Of a stretch of 34,851 nucleotides of DNA, positions 1 through 11,188 are shown in pieces. The translations under genes were made by a program, and so were the position numbers. Within the stretch, counting starts at the first letter, position 1; each line of letters opens with the position of its first letter. The DNA comes from Cristatella mucedo. Its lineage: Eukaryota; Bryozoa; Phylactolaemata; Cristatellidae. Under the pieces are notes generated by a model. That model did not search any database. It saw only the letters and a program-made list of their open reading frames with translations, and was not told the origin of the DNA. The stretch is from contig WPIO01000151.1 of assembly GCA_009760855.2 (NCBI GenBank), positions 891,001 to 925,851 of the forward strand. The letters run 5' to 3'.

Positions 1-83
1 GTCGTTGTGCTCTACACGACACCTGACAGTGACACTCGAGAGCTCTGAACAATCGGGCATGTTGCCTAACCCCCCCCCCCGAG

Positions 84-207
84 CCGAGTGGCTTCGCCGA
101 AGCTATCAAGCGGCTATGCATGGAGGTTATTGAGGATCCAGCGATGGGCATTTATAAAGCCAATCACTTGGTCCCAAATAGGCTGTCAGATCACACTCGA
201 GCAGCAG
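84..207 (+). CDS. Candidate internal exon, unidentified protein
   Basis: The stretch reads open for 41 codons with a natural-looking composition (peptide includes MEVIEDPAMGIYKANHLV) and ends at a good splice donor, GCAGCAG followed by GTAATT. Upstream is a pyrimidine tract (a run of C at about 70-80) and an AG at 82-83, giving a phase 0 entry; the exon leaves in phase 1. An alternative AG lies five bases further in. A matching phase 1 acceptor follows the (GA)n tract (TTTGTTTGCAG ending at 939). The middle of the peptide faintly recalls the BORCS8/MEF2BNB family (EP-x-x-x-x-Y-R/K pattern), but the match is too weak to name. The gene would continue upstream of the window. Confidence 0.35.
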
Positions 208-279
208 GTAATTGGAGTGGCAGGTCAGAGTAGGGCAAAAACTCCATGATGAATGGACAATTTTCTAGCTACCTCTGAG

Positions 280-893
<614 letters not shown>

Positions 894-939
894 CAAAGAC
901 TAACCAAGTGGCCTCAGCAAGCTGTTCATTTGTTTGCAG

Positions 940-998
940 TTATAGACGGACGTGTGAACGGCACTAGCTACAGAGTCATTCACACAATTATTCCATAA
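940..998 (+). CDS. Candidate terminal exon following the exon at 84-207
   Basis: A strong acceptor (pyrimidine-rich, ending TTTGCAG at 939) is followed by a phase 1-compatible reading that runs 19 codons to TAA at 996-998 (peptide includes DGRVNGTSYRVIHTIIP). It can pair with the phase 1 donor at 207. A second very similar acceptor (AATGTTTGCAG just before 1046) offers a competing exon with a longer open frame, so the choice is uncertain. Confidence 0.15.
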
Positions 999-2808
999 GT
1001 AACTAGCTTTAGTCCACTCACAGCCACAGGACAATGTTTGCAGTTATTTGGCTCATCGAAGAAGGAAATCCCAGCGAATCCCAGGGCGTACCCATGGGCA
1101 AAGGGAAGGGCACTCTGGTTCCCTGGGACCGTGGACTGTGTGTGTGTGTGTGTGTGTGTGTGGGCGCGCGAGTGTGCGCACCGCGTGCATGCGCGTGTAG
1201 GGCAGAGAAGCTGCTAGACGTGCCCACGGTTAAGCCTACCTCTTATTGCTGCCCCTGGCTAGGTCACGATCTGACCCTTTCCTTGACGTTATCCTGGCTG
1301 CATTTTCGTTAAGTTTAGCACATATGTTTTGGCCGTGGGTGCTAAATCTAGACTTTGAGGGGGGCATGGCACACACGATCAAGGTCTCGTCTTTCAAATT
1401 CACATTGACAGGCTCTATAGTCTCTCTCTAAAAAATTGCCTTTTCTGGAATTCTGAAAGAGCCTGCAGCCCTTCAGCATTCAGAAGAGCTTAGCCCGCAA
1501 GCCTCGGTCAACCCAATCGTCTAAAAAGAAATGTGCATTCATTCACCCTCTCGCTTTGGAGAGTAGGTGGTGATGCTAGGCAAATCTTTTTAGACCTAAA
1601 GAATTACCTCTTTAGCACCCCACGAAAAATGGTAGCCTTCTCTTGAAACCGATGCATGCATGAATCATGTTGGAGCACGTTCGCACGGCAAAGGCATGCA
1701 TGCTGCTCTAGCAGCCTTTAAAACCCCATCTAGACTAAAGAAGGAAGTGGAGAGCTCCTCTCTTAGAAGCACCTTCAAGTTTCGTGCAGAAAGGTGCTCT
1801 GCCCAACGGCTGTCTAGAGCAGCTCTCAAGAAGTTCGGCTAGCTGATGTCTGATGGCCCCCTTCCTAGCGACCTGGCAAGCACCCAGAGGAGATGACCGT
1901 TGCTCTAGGCCGCTAAGGAGGTTGCTTTCGGCTGGGAGAGGCTTGATCGACTGTTGTCTTGGTTGGGGCAGTTTTCCGAACCCTTTCAGCCACACCGATA
2001 CCAGAAGGCCTTAGCACACCCTGCTCCTCCAAATGCCCTTTTAATCAATCTGAGAAGCAGCACCAAAAACAGGTAGGTATGCAGTCGATAGCCAAAACAG
2101 GTGGGTATTCAGGATGATAGCCAAAAGATTGGCACATTATATGCAAATAAAGTGTATAGGTAGAAATCATTGAGCCGATTATGACCGGCCGTGTTCTAAT
2201 CGATACTGCACACTGAGGTAGCATTGTCCGAATTGCAGCACACCGAGGCTGGGCAACTGACATGCCGGGGTCGACCTGCTGAAACCCTTCACTGGTTTGC
2301 ACCATAAGCTCGCCAGTTTGTCAATCTAGCTGCCAGCCCAAAGCCAAGGCAGCAGGCAACATGACTATTGGTGAGATTGAGGCTGTCCAAGTGCAAAGGC
2401 TGACTGTGGGCTTCTAGCAAAGCCTCTGACTTGCCAAAGAGGCTTTTTTAAGGTTTTATCAATGATGCAAAAAATGAGAGTTTAGTTTAGGTAATTTACT
2501 AAGGGATGTGGCTTGTTTTCCATTGCAAAGGAAGCTATACTCTTAGAAAAAGATAAATTTGCCCACCCGCACAGCTACAGTGCCATGCCCGAATGGCACT
2601 GTGTCAATGGGTTGCCGATCTGGTACAGGATACATACGTGCACATATTTTTGCTCTTTGTTGTATGCCTACATAGCATAACCTATTGTTCTTACAACATT
2701 TGTTGTTGTCGATTACTGTCGATTGTTTGATGTGTTCACAGATATGTCATTTTACGCTTGAAGTTAGTGGCTCACATAGTACTATGCTAGTCTGAATGTC
2801 CTGTACAT
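999..2808. other. No gene seen; short (TG)n at 1138-1162 and a small hairpin
   Basis: Only short unsupported frames occur here. A (TG) run of about 12 units lies at 1138-1162. A perfect 10-bp-arm hairpin with a 6-base loop lies at 2577-2602 (ACAGTGCCAT and its complement). No repeat family or exon could be recognised. Confidence 0.5.
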
Positions 2809-3153
2809 GTGATAGACGAATGTTGCTTGGATCTCAGCCTTGGTATTCCACGTACAAGCAGCTTTGAAAAAGATGAGCTGTTTGTCAACATAGCTGGATC
2901 ATGCCTATGCCAAATCATGCAGCAGCCAGTGCACTATCGCCCGGATGCATTCGGCTTTCTCGGTTGCTCGAGCCCCGCATCTCTAGTAGAACATCATCAC
3001 AAATTTGTTGGCCGCACTGCTACTAGTGTGCTGTTGCATTTCACAACATCTAATATTACCGGAATGCTCTTGGCCTCGTGCCCGAATGTCGTTGCGTTGC
3101 TTGGGAATGCCGTGCTCGTAGTGATCATAGCTTCCTTTTTGCTTGTTCTACAG

Positions 3154-3326
3154 ACTTCAAGACACCAGCCGGAGCGTTCGTTGTGGGCAGCCTTTTTTTG
3201 TTGCCACTTAGCATCTACGCCCAGCGTACTGGGCTGGCAGCTGGCAGCTTTGGAATTCCCCCATCAGTGCTGGCGGCTGCAATATTTGCACTGACAGTCG
3301 GTCGCATTGTGGCTTTCTGTGTCGAG
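3154..3326 (+). CDS. Candidate exon of a multi-pass membrane protein
   Basis: A strong acceptor (CTTCCTTTTTGCTTGTTCTACAG ends at 3153 after a long pyrimidine tract) and a donor (GAG followed by GTGCGT at 3327) frame 173 bases, which are open in one phase only: entry after one base of a codon, exit at a codon boundary. The 57-residue peptide starts FKTPAGAFVVGSLFLLPLSI and contains two hydrophobic stretches of about 15-20 residues separated by a short polar turn (AQRTGLAAGSFGIPPS). This looks like two neighbouring transmembrane helices. The family is not recognised. Flanking exons were not found with confidence; weaker candidates lie at 5427-5496 and 5876-6075. Confidence 0.4.
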
Positions 3327-3599
3327 GTGCGTTGACAGCTTCATCAAACCGTTTGCCGAGCCTTAATCGCTGTAAAGCACTCGCTGCCGTTGAGTGCAAG
3401 TGGAAGGGTGAGAGGGATTTCCGGTTATGTCTTGCATATTTTGCCTAGCTGTGTGGTCGGTGTGAGTTTGCAGGCGCATATGCACAGCGTGCGTATGTGT
3501 GTGTCGGTGTGGATATGTGTTCTAAGTCTGGGTTTTTGTGGGAATATATGTGCATTGTATGTGTACGTGTGCTTCTGTGTGTGCTTGGTTTGTACTCGA

Positions 3600-3929
3600 C
3601 AGAAGCGTTAGCTCTGCAGGTCCTAGACTGTGGAACTCACTTCCACAATTCTTGCGAAACGACAACTACTCTCCTAATGTCAACTATGGCTCTTCCTTTT
3701 CAGCGGTCCTGAGCTGCTACTTGCATGCTACTCACTACCTCAACTGCTCTCCTGACTCTGCTATGCTTGCCACTTTCTCTTTGTTGCGTGAGATGAAGTC
3801 TGTTGGGTACCGAATGCGTACCGAAAGCCGCTTAGGCTGTGAGTGTGCTATAGAAAACTCTCCTGTGTAACACCCCATGGTCTTAATGACTTTGTGGAGT
3901 TACAGATGGAGATACATTACATCACTTCC

Positions 3930-3930
<1 letters not shown>
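3600..3930 (+). mobile_element. LINE-B 3' end (CR1/L2-like), plus strand
   Basis: The reading around 3610-3870 gives the C-terminal motif common to CR1/L2-type ORF2 proteins (GPRLWNSLPQFLRNDNYSP), with stop at 3868-3870. It is followed by the family's 3' end, GGAGATACATTACATCAC, at about 3907-3926. The copy is truncated at its 5' side, as usual for target-primed insertion. Closely similar stretches lie at 4040-4990 (minus), 13085-13790 (plus), 16375-16590 (minus) and 33275-33640 (minus). Confidence 0.85.
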
Positions 3931-3970
<40 letters not shown>

Positions 3971-3987
3971 CGTGCGCTCGCGTGCGC

Positions 3988-4025
<38 letters not shown>
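3931..4025. repeat. (TG)n with central GCGC/GTGCGC segment
   Basis: Two (TG) runs flank a GCGTGCGCTCGCGTGCGCG core. The whole tract alternates purine and pyrimidine, the pattern that favours Z-DNA. It lies exactly between the 3' ends of two LINE-B copies that face each other. Confidence 0.95.
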
Positions 4026-4039
4026 ATGATCACGTGTTT

Positions 4040-4990
4040 GTAATGAAATGTATCTCGGTCTGTAACTTCACAAAGCCACACAGACTATGTGGGTGTTATG
4101 CAGGAGAGTTTTGTATAGCACAGTAACAGCCTAAGCAGCTTTCGGTACTCACTCGGTAGCCAACAGACTTCGTCTCACACAACAAAGAGAAAGTGGGAAG
4201 CATAGCAGAGTCAGGAGAGCAGTTGAGGTAGTGAGTAGCATGGAAGTAGCAGCTCAGGATAGCTGAAAAGGATGAGCCATAGTTGACATTAGGAGAGTAG
4301 TTGTCGTTGCGTAAGAATTGTGGAAGTGAGTTCCACAGTCTAGGACCTGCAGAGCTCAAGGTTCTGTTGCCAACCGTCTTTAAGCGTAGGAATGGAACAG
4401 CTAATTTATTGTCCATGCAGGACCTGAGGGCACGAGGAGGCTGAAACTGTTGCAGCAGTTCAGCTAGGCAGGGAGGAGTCAAGCCTTGGCAGGCCTTGTG
4501 GGTCAGTGAAAGAACTTTGCTCTGTATCCATTGATCAACCGGCAGCCACCCTTGCTCTTTTAGCAAAGGAAACGCGTGATCAAGCATCTGGTACTTGAAA
4601 ACTAGACTTGCAGCCATATTCATAGCCATTTACAATGGCCTAGTTGCTTTTTTAATAGCCCAACCAAAAGGGAATTGCAATAATCAAGCCGAGACAGAAC
4701 TAAGGAGGTAGTTAATTTTTTTGCAAGCCATCGTGGAGGACAGTTCCTAATCTTAGATAGGGATCGGGCATGGTGGCTAGCTGTGGAAGCAGTCTTCTTA
4801 ATGAAAGTTTGAAAATTACAGCAGTTGTCGAAGACGACACCCAAATTTGGAGCAGATGGTGATGGCCGCACAACAGCATCACCCATTCGAAGAGCTTAGC
4901 CTTCTTGTCCGACCACAGGCTCAGGGTGTCCTATGAGCAGTAGTTCGGTTTTATTGTCATTTAGTTTAAAGAAATTTTCCGACATCCAGG
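4040..4990 (-). mobile_element. LINE-B 3' half, minus strand, broken reading frame
   Basis: Read on the minus strand from 4990, the fragment gives the usual order of a CR1/L2-type ORF2 C-terminus: a KLNDNKTELLLIG segment after the catalytic region, NLGVVFDNC, SRLDYCNSLLVG, LLKEQGWLPVDQWIQSKVL, then the RLWNSLPQFL motif, ending near 4096. The 3' tail (GTTACAGACCGAGATACATTTC) ends near 4045. At least one frame change splits it at about 4620-4640. The RT catalytic core is absent, so the copy cannot be active by itself. Confidence 0.85.
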
Positions 4991-5270
4991 ATCAAATGTC
5001 GGCAAGGCAACCATTCAGTTTATCAGTGTTTGTGTGTATGCTCGCATTTGTGCATGCCCGGAGCACCGATGTGCTAGTGGGAGTGCTTGCTGTTTGCATT
5101 GGCTGGCATGCATGCTCAGATGTACATATACTCACACACACGGCCCATGTGCATGAGGAAGCACATGCTGGTTGAGCCAATAACATCTACTTCATCTTCG
5201 TGGACACTAATCCCACTAATTGGTTTGCTTGGACTATTGGGCCTCCAAAACGTGCACCAGCTGTCAAAGG

Positions 5271-5271
5271 A

Positions 5272-5354
<83 letters not shown>
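5271..5354. repeat. (CT)n microsatellite
   Basis: About 42 CT units, flanked by TCTCCCT on the left and CCCCATCTC on the right. The Ser/Leu and Arg/Glu frames across it are artefacts of the repeat. Confidence 0.97.
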
Positions 5355-5357
<3 letters not shown>

Positions 5358-5426
5358 CATCTCAGCATTCTCGTAAGCTGTGGGCTTAGAATATTGAAGT
5401 GGCCAATGGTGCACTCTTACGTGCAG

Positions 5427-5496
5427 TGTGTCTGCGAGTCGATTGAGAGTTTTCCGTGCTCGATCTGGTGCTGCGGCTCAGGTGCTGTCGTTGCTT
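5427..5496 (+). CDS. Weak candidate exon
   Basis: An acceptor (CTCTTACGTGCAG ending at 5426) and a donor (GCTT followed by GTAAGG) bound 70 bases. The phase 0 reading is cysteine-rich (includes SIESFPCSIWCCGSGAVVAC) and leaves in phase 1, which fits the phase 1 entry of the candidate at 5876. There is no family match, so this rests on splice signals only. Confidence 0.18.
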
Positions 5497-5875
5497 GTAA
5501 GGATGTAGACTTCACATTCACAGCCACGGGTCTATCAAAGAGGGTACCCGGGTAATTAAGCAGCATGTGGCTCCCTACTGGACACTCTTTCCTATTCATG
5601 CATGCATTACGTTTGAATCCTAGTGAAAGCCATCGCCATGTGTTGTTGGGTACATTAGACAAGGAAACGACGCATTCCCCACATACTAAGCAGCATCTTC
5701 TCTGCAAAAAGAATGGACTGCTGTTCGTCTTGTGCTTGTATTTTGATTGGCTTCGTACTTGCTAGCAGGGCTTGCGGCAGCTGGATACTCGGGTCACCAG
5801 CCCTTGTAAGTCTCTCTGCTGCATGTGCCCGCTATCAGTGTGGAGCAGCTTCTTTAAGAAGTGTGCAGTAGGCAG

Positions 5876-6075
5876 TCTTTGAAGATCTTGAGAAGTCCGA
5901 GTGCCGCGCATTTCAGTGGGCTGCCTTCAGGACGTGGTTTGAGGTCGTTCAACCAATGCAGTGCGACCCCATCAGCACAGCCCTTCTCATTCGTTGGCAA
6001 CCGTCTAGTGCTCTGGGCACCAACTTTTCACCGTCAGAAAAGTGTTTGCTCGTGGCTGTACGCTCTGCACTATGA
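5876..6075 (+). CDS. Candidate terminal exon, unidentified protein
   Basis: After the AG at 5874-5875 the frame runs 66 codons to TGA at 6073-6075. The peptide has normal protein composition with several aromatics (includes SECRAFQWAAFRTWFEVVQP and SPSEKCLLVAVRSAL). The acceptor is only moderate and several AGs compete. The stop lies just before a minus-strand LINE tail that begins at about 6079, so the real 3' end of the gene may have been displaced. The family is not recognised. Confidence 0.28.
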
Positions 6076-6078
6076 CCC

Positions 6079-6440
6079 GGATAATAATAATAATACATTT
6101 GTATAGCACCCCCAGAGACCCGAATCTCTCAATGGGCACTTTACAGATGCTGCATATAAAGTATTATCAAATATTTGGTATTAACACCAGCAAGCAGGCA
6201 CACCAAGAAAGCAGGTACATGCACACGAAGGATGAATCACAAAGACCCACCAACTGCTGTAATAAAAAGGTGCGTTTTAAACTTGTTTTTAAATGTTGTC
6301 ACGTCAGGGGACGTTGTGACGTGCATCGGTAGTGACTTCCAGGGTTTGGGAGCCGGATCGGGCAGGACTTACATATATAGGAATAGCCACGTGCAATATT
6401 TCGGCCCCGAGCACGAGCAGGCTAACCGGTAGCTTTGCCT
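6079..6440 (-). mobile_element. LINE-A-type 3' end, minus strand
   Basis: Starts with the (AAT)n tail and the complement of the family's terminal block (TTTGTATAGCACCCCCAGAG, then CACTTTACAGATGCTGCA). It continues into the complement of the ORF2 C-terminus (the GTCACGTCAGGGGACGTTGTGACG region corresponds to the TSPDLTTF segment of the copy at 27343-27747). The copy at 26238-26560 is closely similar and belongs to the same subfamily. Confidence 0.75.
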
Positions 6441-6572
6441 GCTTTGCAGATGCAGCTACATTTATTGCTGTCAAGCACCCGCTCAACTACATTTACTGCT
6501 GTCGAGCACTGTTTTTGAAGCACTTCTGTTCAGGCGGCTTGTCATTGTAAAGTGCATAGGTCCAGAAGATGC

Positions 6573-6722
6573 CGAGCTGGTTTGGTCCAGCGGTTAAGGT
6601 GCTCACCCCCCCCACCAAGGTCTGGCTGAGGTCGTGGGCTCGAGCCCGGAGGCATATGTGAATAGAGATTAAGTTCTCTTGGGGCGCTATACAAGTGAAT
6701 TATATTATTATATTATATTAAG
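6573..6722 (+). mobile_element. tRNA-derived SINE with LINE-A-like tail
   Basis: A pol III-type head shows box A (TTTGGTCCAGCGGTTAAGG at 6581-6599) and box B (GTGGGCTCGAGCCC at about 6634-6647). It is followed by a short body and then AATAGAGATTAAGTTCTCT with GGGGCGCTATACAAGTGAAT and an ATT-rich end. The tail is the terminal block of LINE-A. It cannot be a working tRNA: the anticodon arm is a C-rich run and no acceptor pairing is evident. Confidence 0.8.
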
Positions 6723-6939
6723 ATGTTTGAGGCAGCTAAGGTATGCTGACCATGACCTTCGTGTAGCTAGCTGCACAGGAGCAGGAGCTGTGGGCATTGC
6801 CCTGCTTGTGTGCAGCCGAAACACCTGAGCCGGTCAGGTTATTTCATGCACAAGATGTCTTGTCTGCTAGTCTAGAACAGTACAGCTGAGTTATCTTTAC
6901 AGCCACGTTTGTGCTGTGTGTTTGTTTTTAATAGCATCC

Positions 6940-7295
6940 CTCTGGAGAGCCTGGTTCAAGCCACCGGATGCTAATGTTACACAACATCCCCTGACTTGAC
7001 CACATTTAAAAAGAACTTAAAACACCTATTTAGGACAGCATTTAGTGGATCCCTGTGATTCGTCCTTTATGTGCTTATGCATGCTGACACTGTGCATGGC
7101 GCCACTAACCACATTTGCATGCCGACCCTGTGCATGTCACCCCTAACCATGTTATTCATGTTGTTCATCAAGCATGATATTACTCACCATTCAATCGTGT
7201 TTCCCTTCGCAGTAAATGTAAAGCGCCTAGAAAGAGATTGAGTTCTCTGAGAGCGTTTTATCAAGTCTATTATTATTATTATTATTATTATTAAT
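6940..7295 (+). mobile_element. LINE-A 3' end with (ATT)n tail, plus strand
   Basis: The end of ORF2 (CCTGACTTGACCACATTTAA to a stop near 7060) is followed by the family's 3' UTR (GTGCTTATGCATGCTGACAC, the CATGATATTACTCACCATTC block, and AAGCGCCTAGAAAGAGATTG) and a run of (ATT) at about 7270-7292. Homologous 3' UTRs are at 17815-18375, 23833-24042 and 27085-27765. Confidence 0.9.
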
Positions 7296-9590
7296 GGAGG
7301 TATACTGTGGCTTGCAGCACTCCTGGTACTCGGGAGAGCTTCCAGCCATTACTTATTGTGTGCTGATCGTTGCCATGAGTGCAGATAGTGATGGTCTGAC
7401 TCTCTCGTGCACGCCCTGAATTCTGATAGCAGTCTATAGCAGCCACTCAGTGCCCGGGCCTTATCGAGTTGCAAATCGTGGGATGCATTTCACTCCTAGC
7501 GCCAGCGCTGCATTCGTGTCGTCAGCTCTTACTGCCTTCTTCGTCAATCCGGGGTTGACCATCGGGACTGAAGTTGGCTAGCTGCTGGCTGCCTATGCCG
7601 TTTGTTGTCGTAGCCGTTGCCAGGCTACATGTTGCTCCTCGTTGCCAGGCTGCATGTTGCTTCTCCGTTGCCAGGCTACATGGCCAAGGAGGAGGCAGTT
7701 GACGTGGGAAAGTGCTGCTCCTGCTGCTCCCGCTTAGGAAAGCCAATCTTGCCTAGCATTACTTCGTTGGCATTTCGTTGCTCAGCTACCCTGCCTCATT
7801 TCTTAGTGATGGTGACATGATATGCTCGTGTCGCCTTGGGTTACGCAATCGCTGAGTGGTCGGCTATCAGGTTTGCACAGGTCCTGTTATTTAAGTTAGT
7901 TCGACTTGCCAGTGAGCCGCAAGTGACCCTTTTATGAGTCTGTGCCGAGTAGAGGTAGAACTTCTTCGAGGGAAATGTCACTCACCAGAAAGCAACCTGA
8001 CTCTGTCAGCCGGATTAAATGGTTGGTTGCTTTACCCATTCTGGTATGTATGTACATGTGAGACATGACACCGGTTTCGTAATTTACACAACTGGTCACA
8101 CCCAGGCCAGCTGAAGCTGTAAAGCTTGTGTGGACCTACAGTGATTGGGCAATGATCACTTGTCATGATCACTTGTCATCACATGTGATCATTTAAGCCT
8201 AAGTTAGTATTCGGAGTGCAAGCAAACTGCTGCAAGTACTGGAATGATGTAGTGCACATAGCTTTATTACTTGGGCAAGCAAATCTTGACCTGCTGTCTC
8301 CATCTTTTGGCCGGATCGTCAACATCAGGATAAGATCAGGGTGTTCCTGTGGTAAAGACTGAGCTAAACACTGTCACCTATTAACTATGTTTCATACATG
8401 CATGGAACATTCAAAACAGCAGCATTTTCAGATGCTCTGACACGATCTGCGGTACTCGGATAAGGACCAGGCTACTTGCGAACTGAACTTGATCTCTAGG
8501 GATTGCTTAACTGTCTAGTGCTATGATCCCGTCGGGTGTTAAGGGCTGCATAAATCCGGGTGGCAGCTCAGCTGGATATTTTTATTTAATATTTTATTTT
8601 TGCTGATCCTAATGGAGCTGTCTACTTGTGTCCTTCCCTGGACATGTACTCAGAAGCCACTGATATACATAGACTTAGTTAAGTTTGGGAATCCGCATGT
8701 GGGATACCTATCATCGCTCTAGTTTGAGGGATAGGTAGGAACTCATTTGAAATTAAGGAGGAAGAACTTGTGCATGAATCATAAGAACGAGTTCATAGTA
8801 TAGGCTATAGTGCCGTCTACTACTTTGTGGTTTGTGCCTCCTCTGTTGATTCTGATAATTTAGAGCTCCAAAAATCAACTATGAACAGGCTCAGAGAGTT
8901 GCTGCCACTTCATTAGAATGTAATGTGGATAGAGCAGCAGTGATGCTTGCTAATTGTGCATCATGTGGTGTACCACGTCATGCACAATGCGCCCTGACCA
9001 CCCAAACCACCTCCTCAAGTCAGCAGGAGATATCTAAGACAAATTCATTCATGAAGATGCCATTGAAAGAGTGAGTGCTAGCTAGCTTGCTTATTGTGTG
9101 AGTGCGCTCGTATGTGTGTGAGTCTGGTGTGTCTATGTTTGTGTGTGTGTGTGTGCTTGCGCCCCAATGCATTGCATATTTATCTCTAATTGTGCTTTTG
9201 AGAGTCGTTTGACGACCGTTGCTATATTTTGATATTGTATAACCTATTGGTTTCAGCTTTGGTTTATACGTCTTCACCTCGAATATCTGCTCAGCGATCA
9301 AGCAAAGAACTAGAACATGTTTTTTGACTAGGGCTTTCCATCCAGCATTTCCTTCTGCTGGCAGAAGCTGATGTTTGAGTAACAGTACTGCTCCGCATGG
9401 TGTGAACTCTCAGTTCGTTCGAATTCGTCATCTGCCGGATGCGGATAAAGAGAAACGAGTGGAGAGTTGATTGCATCTGATTGACTGAGTCGATTGACTG
9501 ATCATTGCTTTGGTTGAAGAACACTAATGAGCTGCCAAAACCCATTCAGAATTTGCAATATGCATAAAATGTCACGTTATTTTAAACGTT
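7296..9590. other. No firm gene; two short repeat structures
   Basis: A 25-26 bp unit (CGTTGCCAGGCTACATGTTG and variants) is present three times at 7615-7690. A cluster of two direct ATGATCACTTGTC copies plus the inverted ATCACATGTGATCAT lies at 8152-8192. A short (TG)n is near 9140-9155. The remaining frames are short and without recognisable domains. Confidence 0.5.
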
Positions 9591-9594
9591 CAAG

Positions 9595-9800
9595 GAAAGT
9601 ATGTTTGAAGAGACAGGCTTCAATAGCACCAGGCCATTGGTAAAACATTTTTGGATAACTGACAGCATACCGGCCCATTCCTGGGATTTTTTCCCAAATT
9701 ATGCCTTGAAATGGTTTATTAGAAATAAATCTTCTCAGCTTACCGTATTTTTATTGCCCACCTCGATGAGTGCTTGTTCGTTCAGAAGAAAGTCACAGAT
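9595..9800 (-). repeat. Unknown repeat, diverged copy of 32995-33201
   Basis: On the minus strand, a stretch near 9690-9770 (AAAATACGGTAAGC then AAGATTTATTTCTAATAAAC) aligns with the ORF at 32995-33201 (CAATACGGTAGGTCGGG then CAGATTTATTTCTAAGGAAC). This copy has stops and frame changes relative to the other. The family could not be named. Confidence 0.45.
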
Positions 9801-10894
9801 CCGTGACAACTAATAATAATTATACATACATTGGGTTGCACTCTCTGAGGGCTAAATCTCGTTTTAAGCACTCCAAATAGGCTGGCAAGGGAGCATGCGA
9901 TCTGATCAGTGACATGCGAATGCATGTGCCGTGCATGCATAACTGCAGCAGGCATAAACACGTAAAGGACAATTCACCTGGATGACCCAAAAATGCTGTG
10001 ATCAACAGGAGAGTCTATAGCATGCTGTAAATGTCACCGACTCAGGGCAAGTCGTGATGTCAGCTAGTCTCGAGTTCTAGGCTTTAGGCGCATTGTTTCT
10101 TAATATACAGTCTCACACAGATGTGAGGCTGGCAGAGGAGCAGACGACATGATAGGAAGCCTGGGAGTTAGTATTTTCAGAGAGATATGTGGCCGGAGCA
10201 AAAGCACGAAGGGAAACTAAAAAAATTGTGACCTGTGACCCTGGAGTGGATTCGCTTCTTGATTGGAAGCTAGTGCATCGAATACATTGTGGCCGAGGCA
10301 TTGTGGCTTACGACAGACAAGCCTAGCTGCACACAGTTTAGTAATATCGTTAAGCATCTTTTTATTCAGGCAGTAGGACCTCAAAGAAGATAATTACAAG
10401 GATCTAGGCTAGATATTACAACCCACAGCCTACATCTGCTGCCGTACCCTTAGCCAAGCACTATTTCGTTCCTGTAAGTATGCAGACTTGATAGAGTAGA
10501 TTTTGTCGTCTAGGGAAAGGTAATTTTGGTACAGTACTTAAATCCCTTCAGAGGCTAAAGAAGACGTGCCTATTACTTGGGTAAAACTCCAATTTTTCTT
10601 AGTTACACTTGGTGGCTTGTAATGATTGGTGTTGTCTTGTCGTCCTTCAATTGGAGAGTGTTAGCTGCCGTCAAATGCAAATATCAGCAATACAAACTGC
10701 GAGTTTCGAAAAACTGAGGAGCTTGACAGGGGGTCAAAGCGAAGTCACAGCTGAGTGTCATCTGCATAAATGGAAGCAAAGAGTGAGCTTGTTTATTTCA
10801 TCGGCAATAGGTAGAGTATAAATTGTTTACAGAATTAGATGTAGAACAGATCACGGGGTACCACATACACCAAAGGCTCACTGGATGACCGGTT

Positions 10895-11078
10895 CCGAAC
10901 GAGATCTAAGCTTTAGAATCTCCCATTTAAGGTGGGACCTAAACCATTGTAGTAGCAACCTCTGCTTTTGCCGCGGCTTGCAGTGGTCATCAAGGATCGT
11001 CCATTTGCAGCACTCGAACCCACAGCCTGGGTAGTGAAGAGCTAGCACCTTACCGATTGGCTACGACCCAGGGACTAA
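10895..11078 (-). mobile_element. tRNA-derived SINE head, minus strand
   Basis: On the minus strand a box A-like block (TAGCCAATCGGTAAGG, 11063-11048) and a clear box B (GTGGGTTCGAGTGC, about 11023-11010) are spaced as in a tRNA gene. No LINE-type tail follows at the lower-coordinate end, so this copy is truncated or belongs to a different SINE subfamily from 6573-6722. Confidence 0.6.
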
Positions 11079-11080
11079 GT

Positions 11081-11188
11081 TCAGAGTGCATTATCGATCG
11101 CGCTTCCTTTGTAGCAAATGTAAAAAGCCTAGAAAGAGATCGAGTTCTGTGAGGGCGCCATAGCAAATGCATTATTATTATTGTCGTG
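11081..11188 (+). mobile_element. LINE-A tail fragment, plus strand
   Basis: Contains CGCTTCCTTTGTAGCAAATG, then AAAAGCCTAGAAAGAGATCG, GAGGGCGCCATAGCAAATGC and (ATT)n. This is the terminal 100 bases of LINE-A and lies inside the minus-strand LINE remnant. Confidence 0.75.

Noticed and set aside
6573-6660. Functional tRNA gene
   Set aside because: Box A and box B are present, but acceptor and anticodon stems do not pair and a SINE tail follows. The heads at 11005-11078 and 19301-19353 were rejected for the same reasons.
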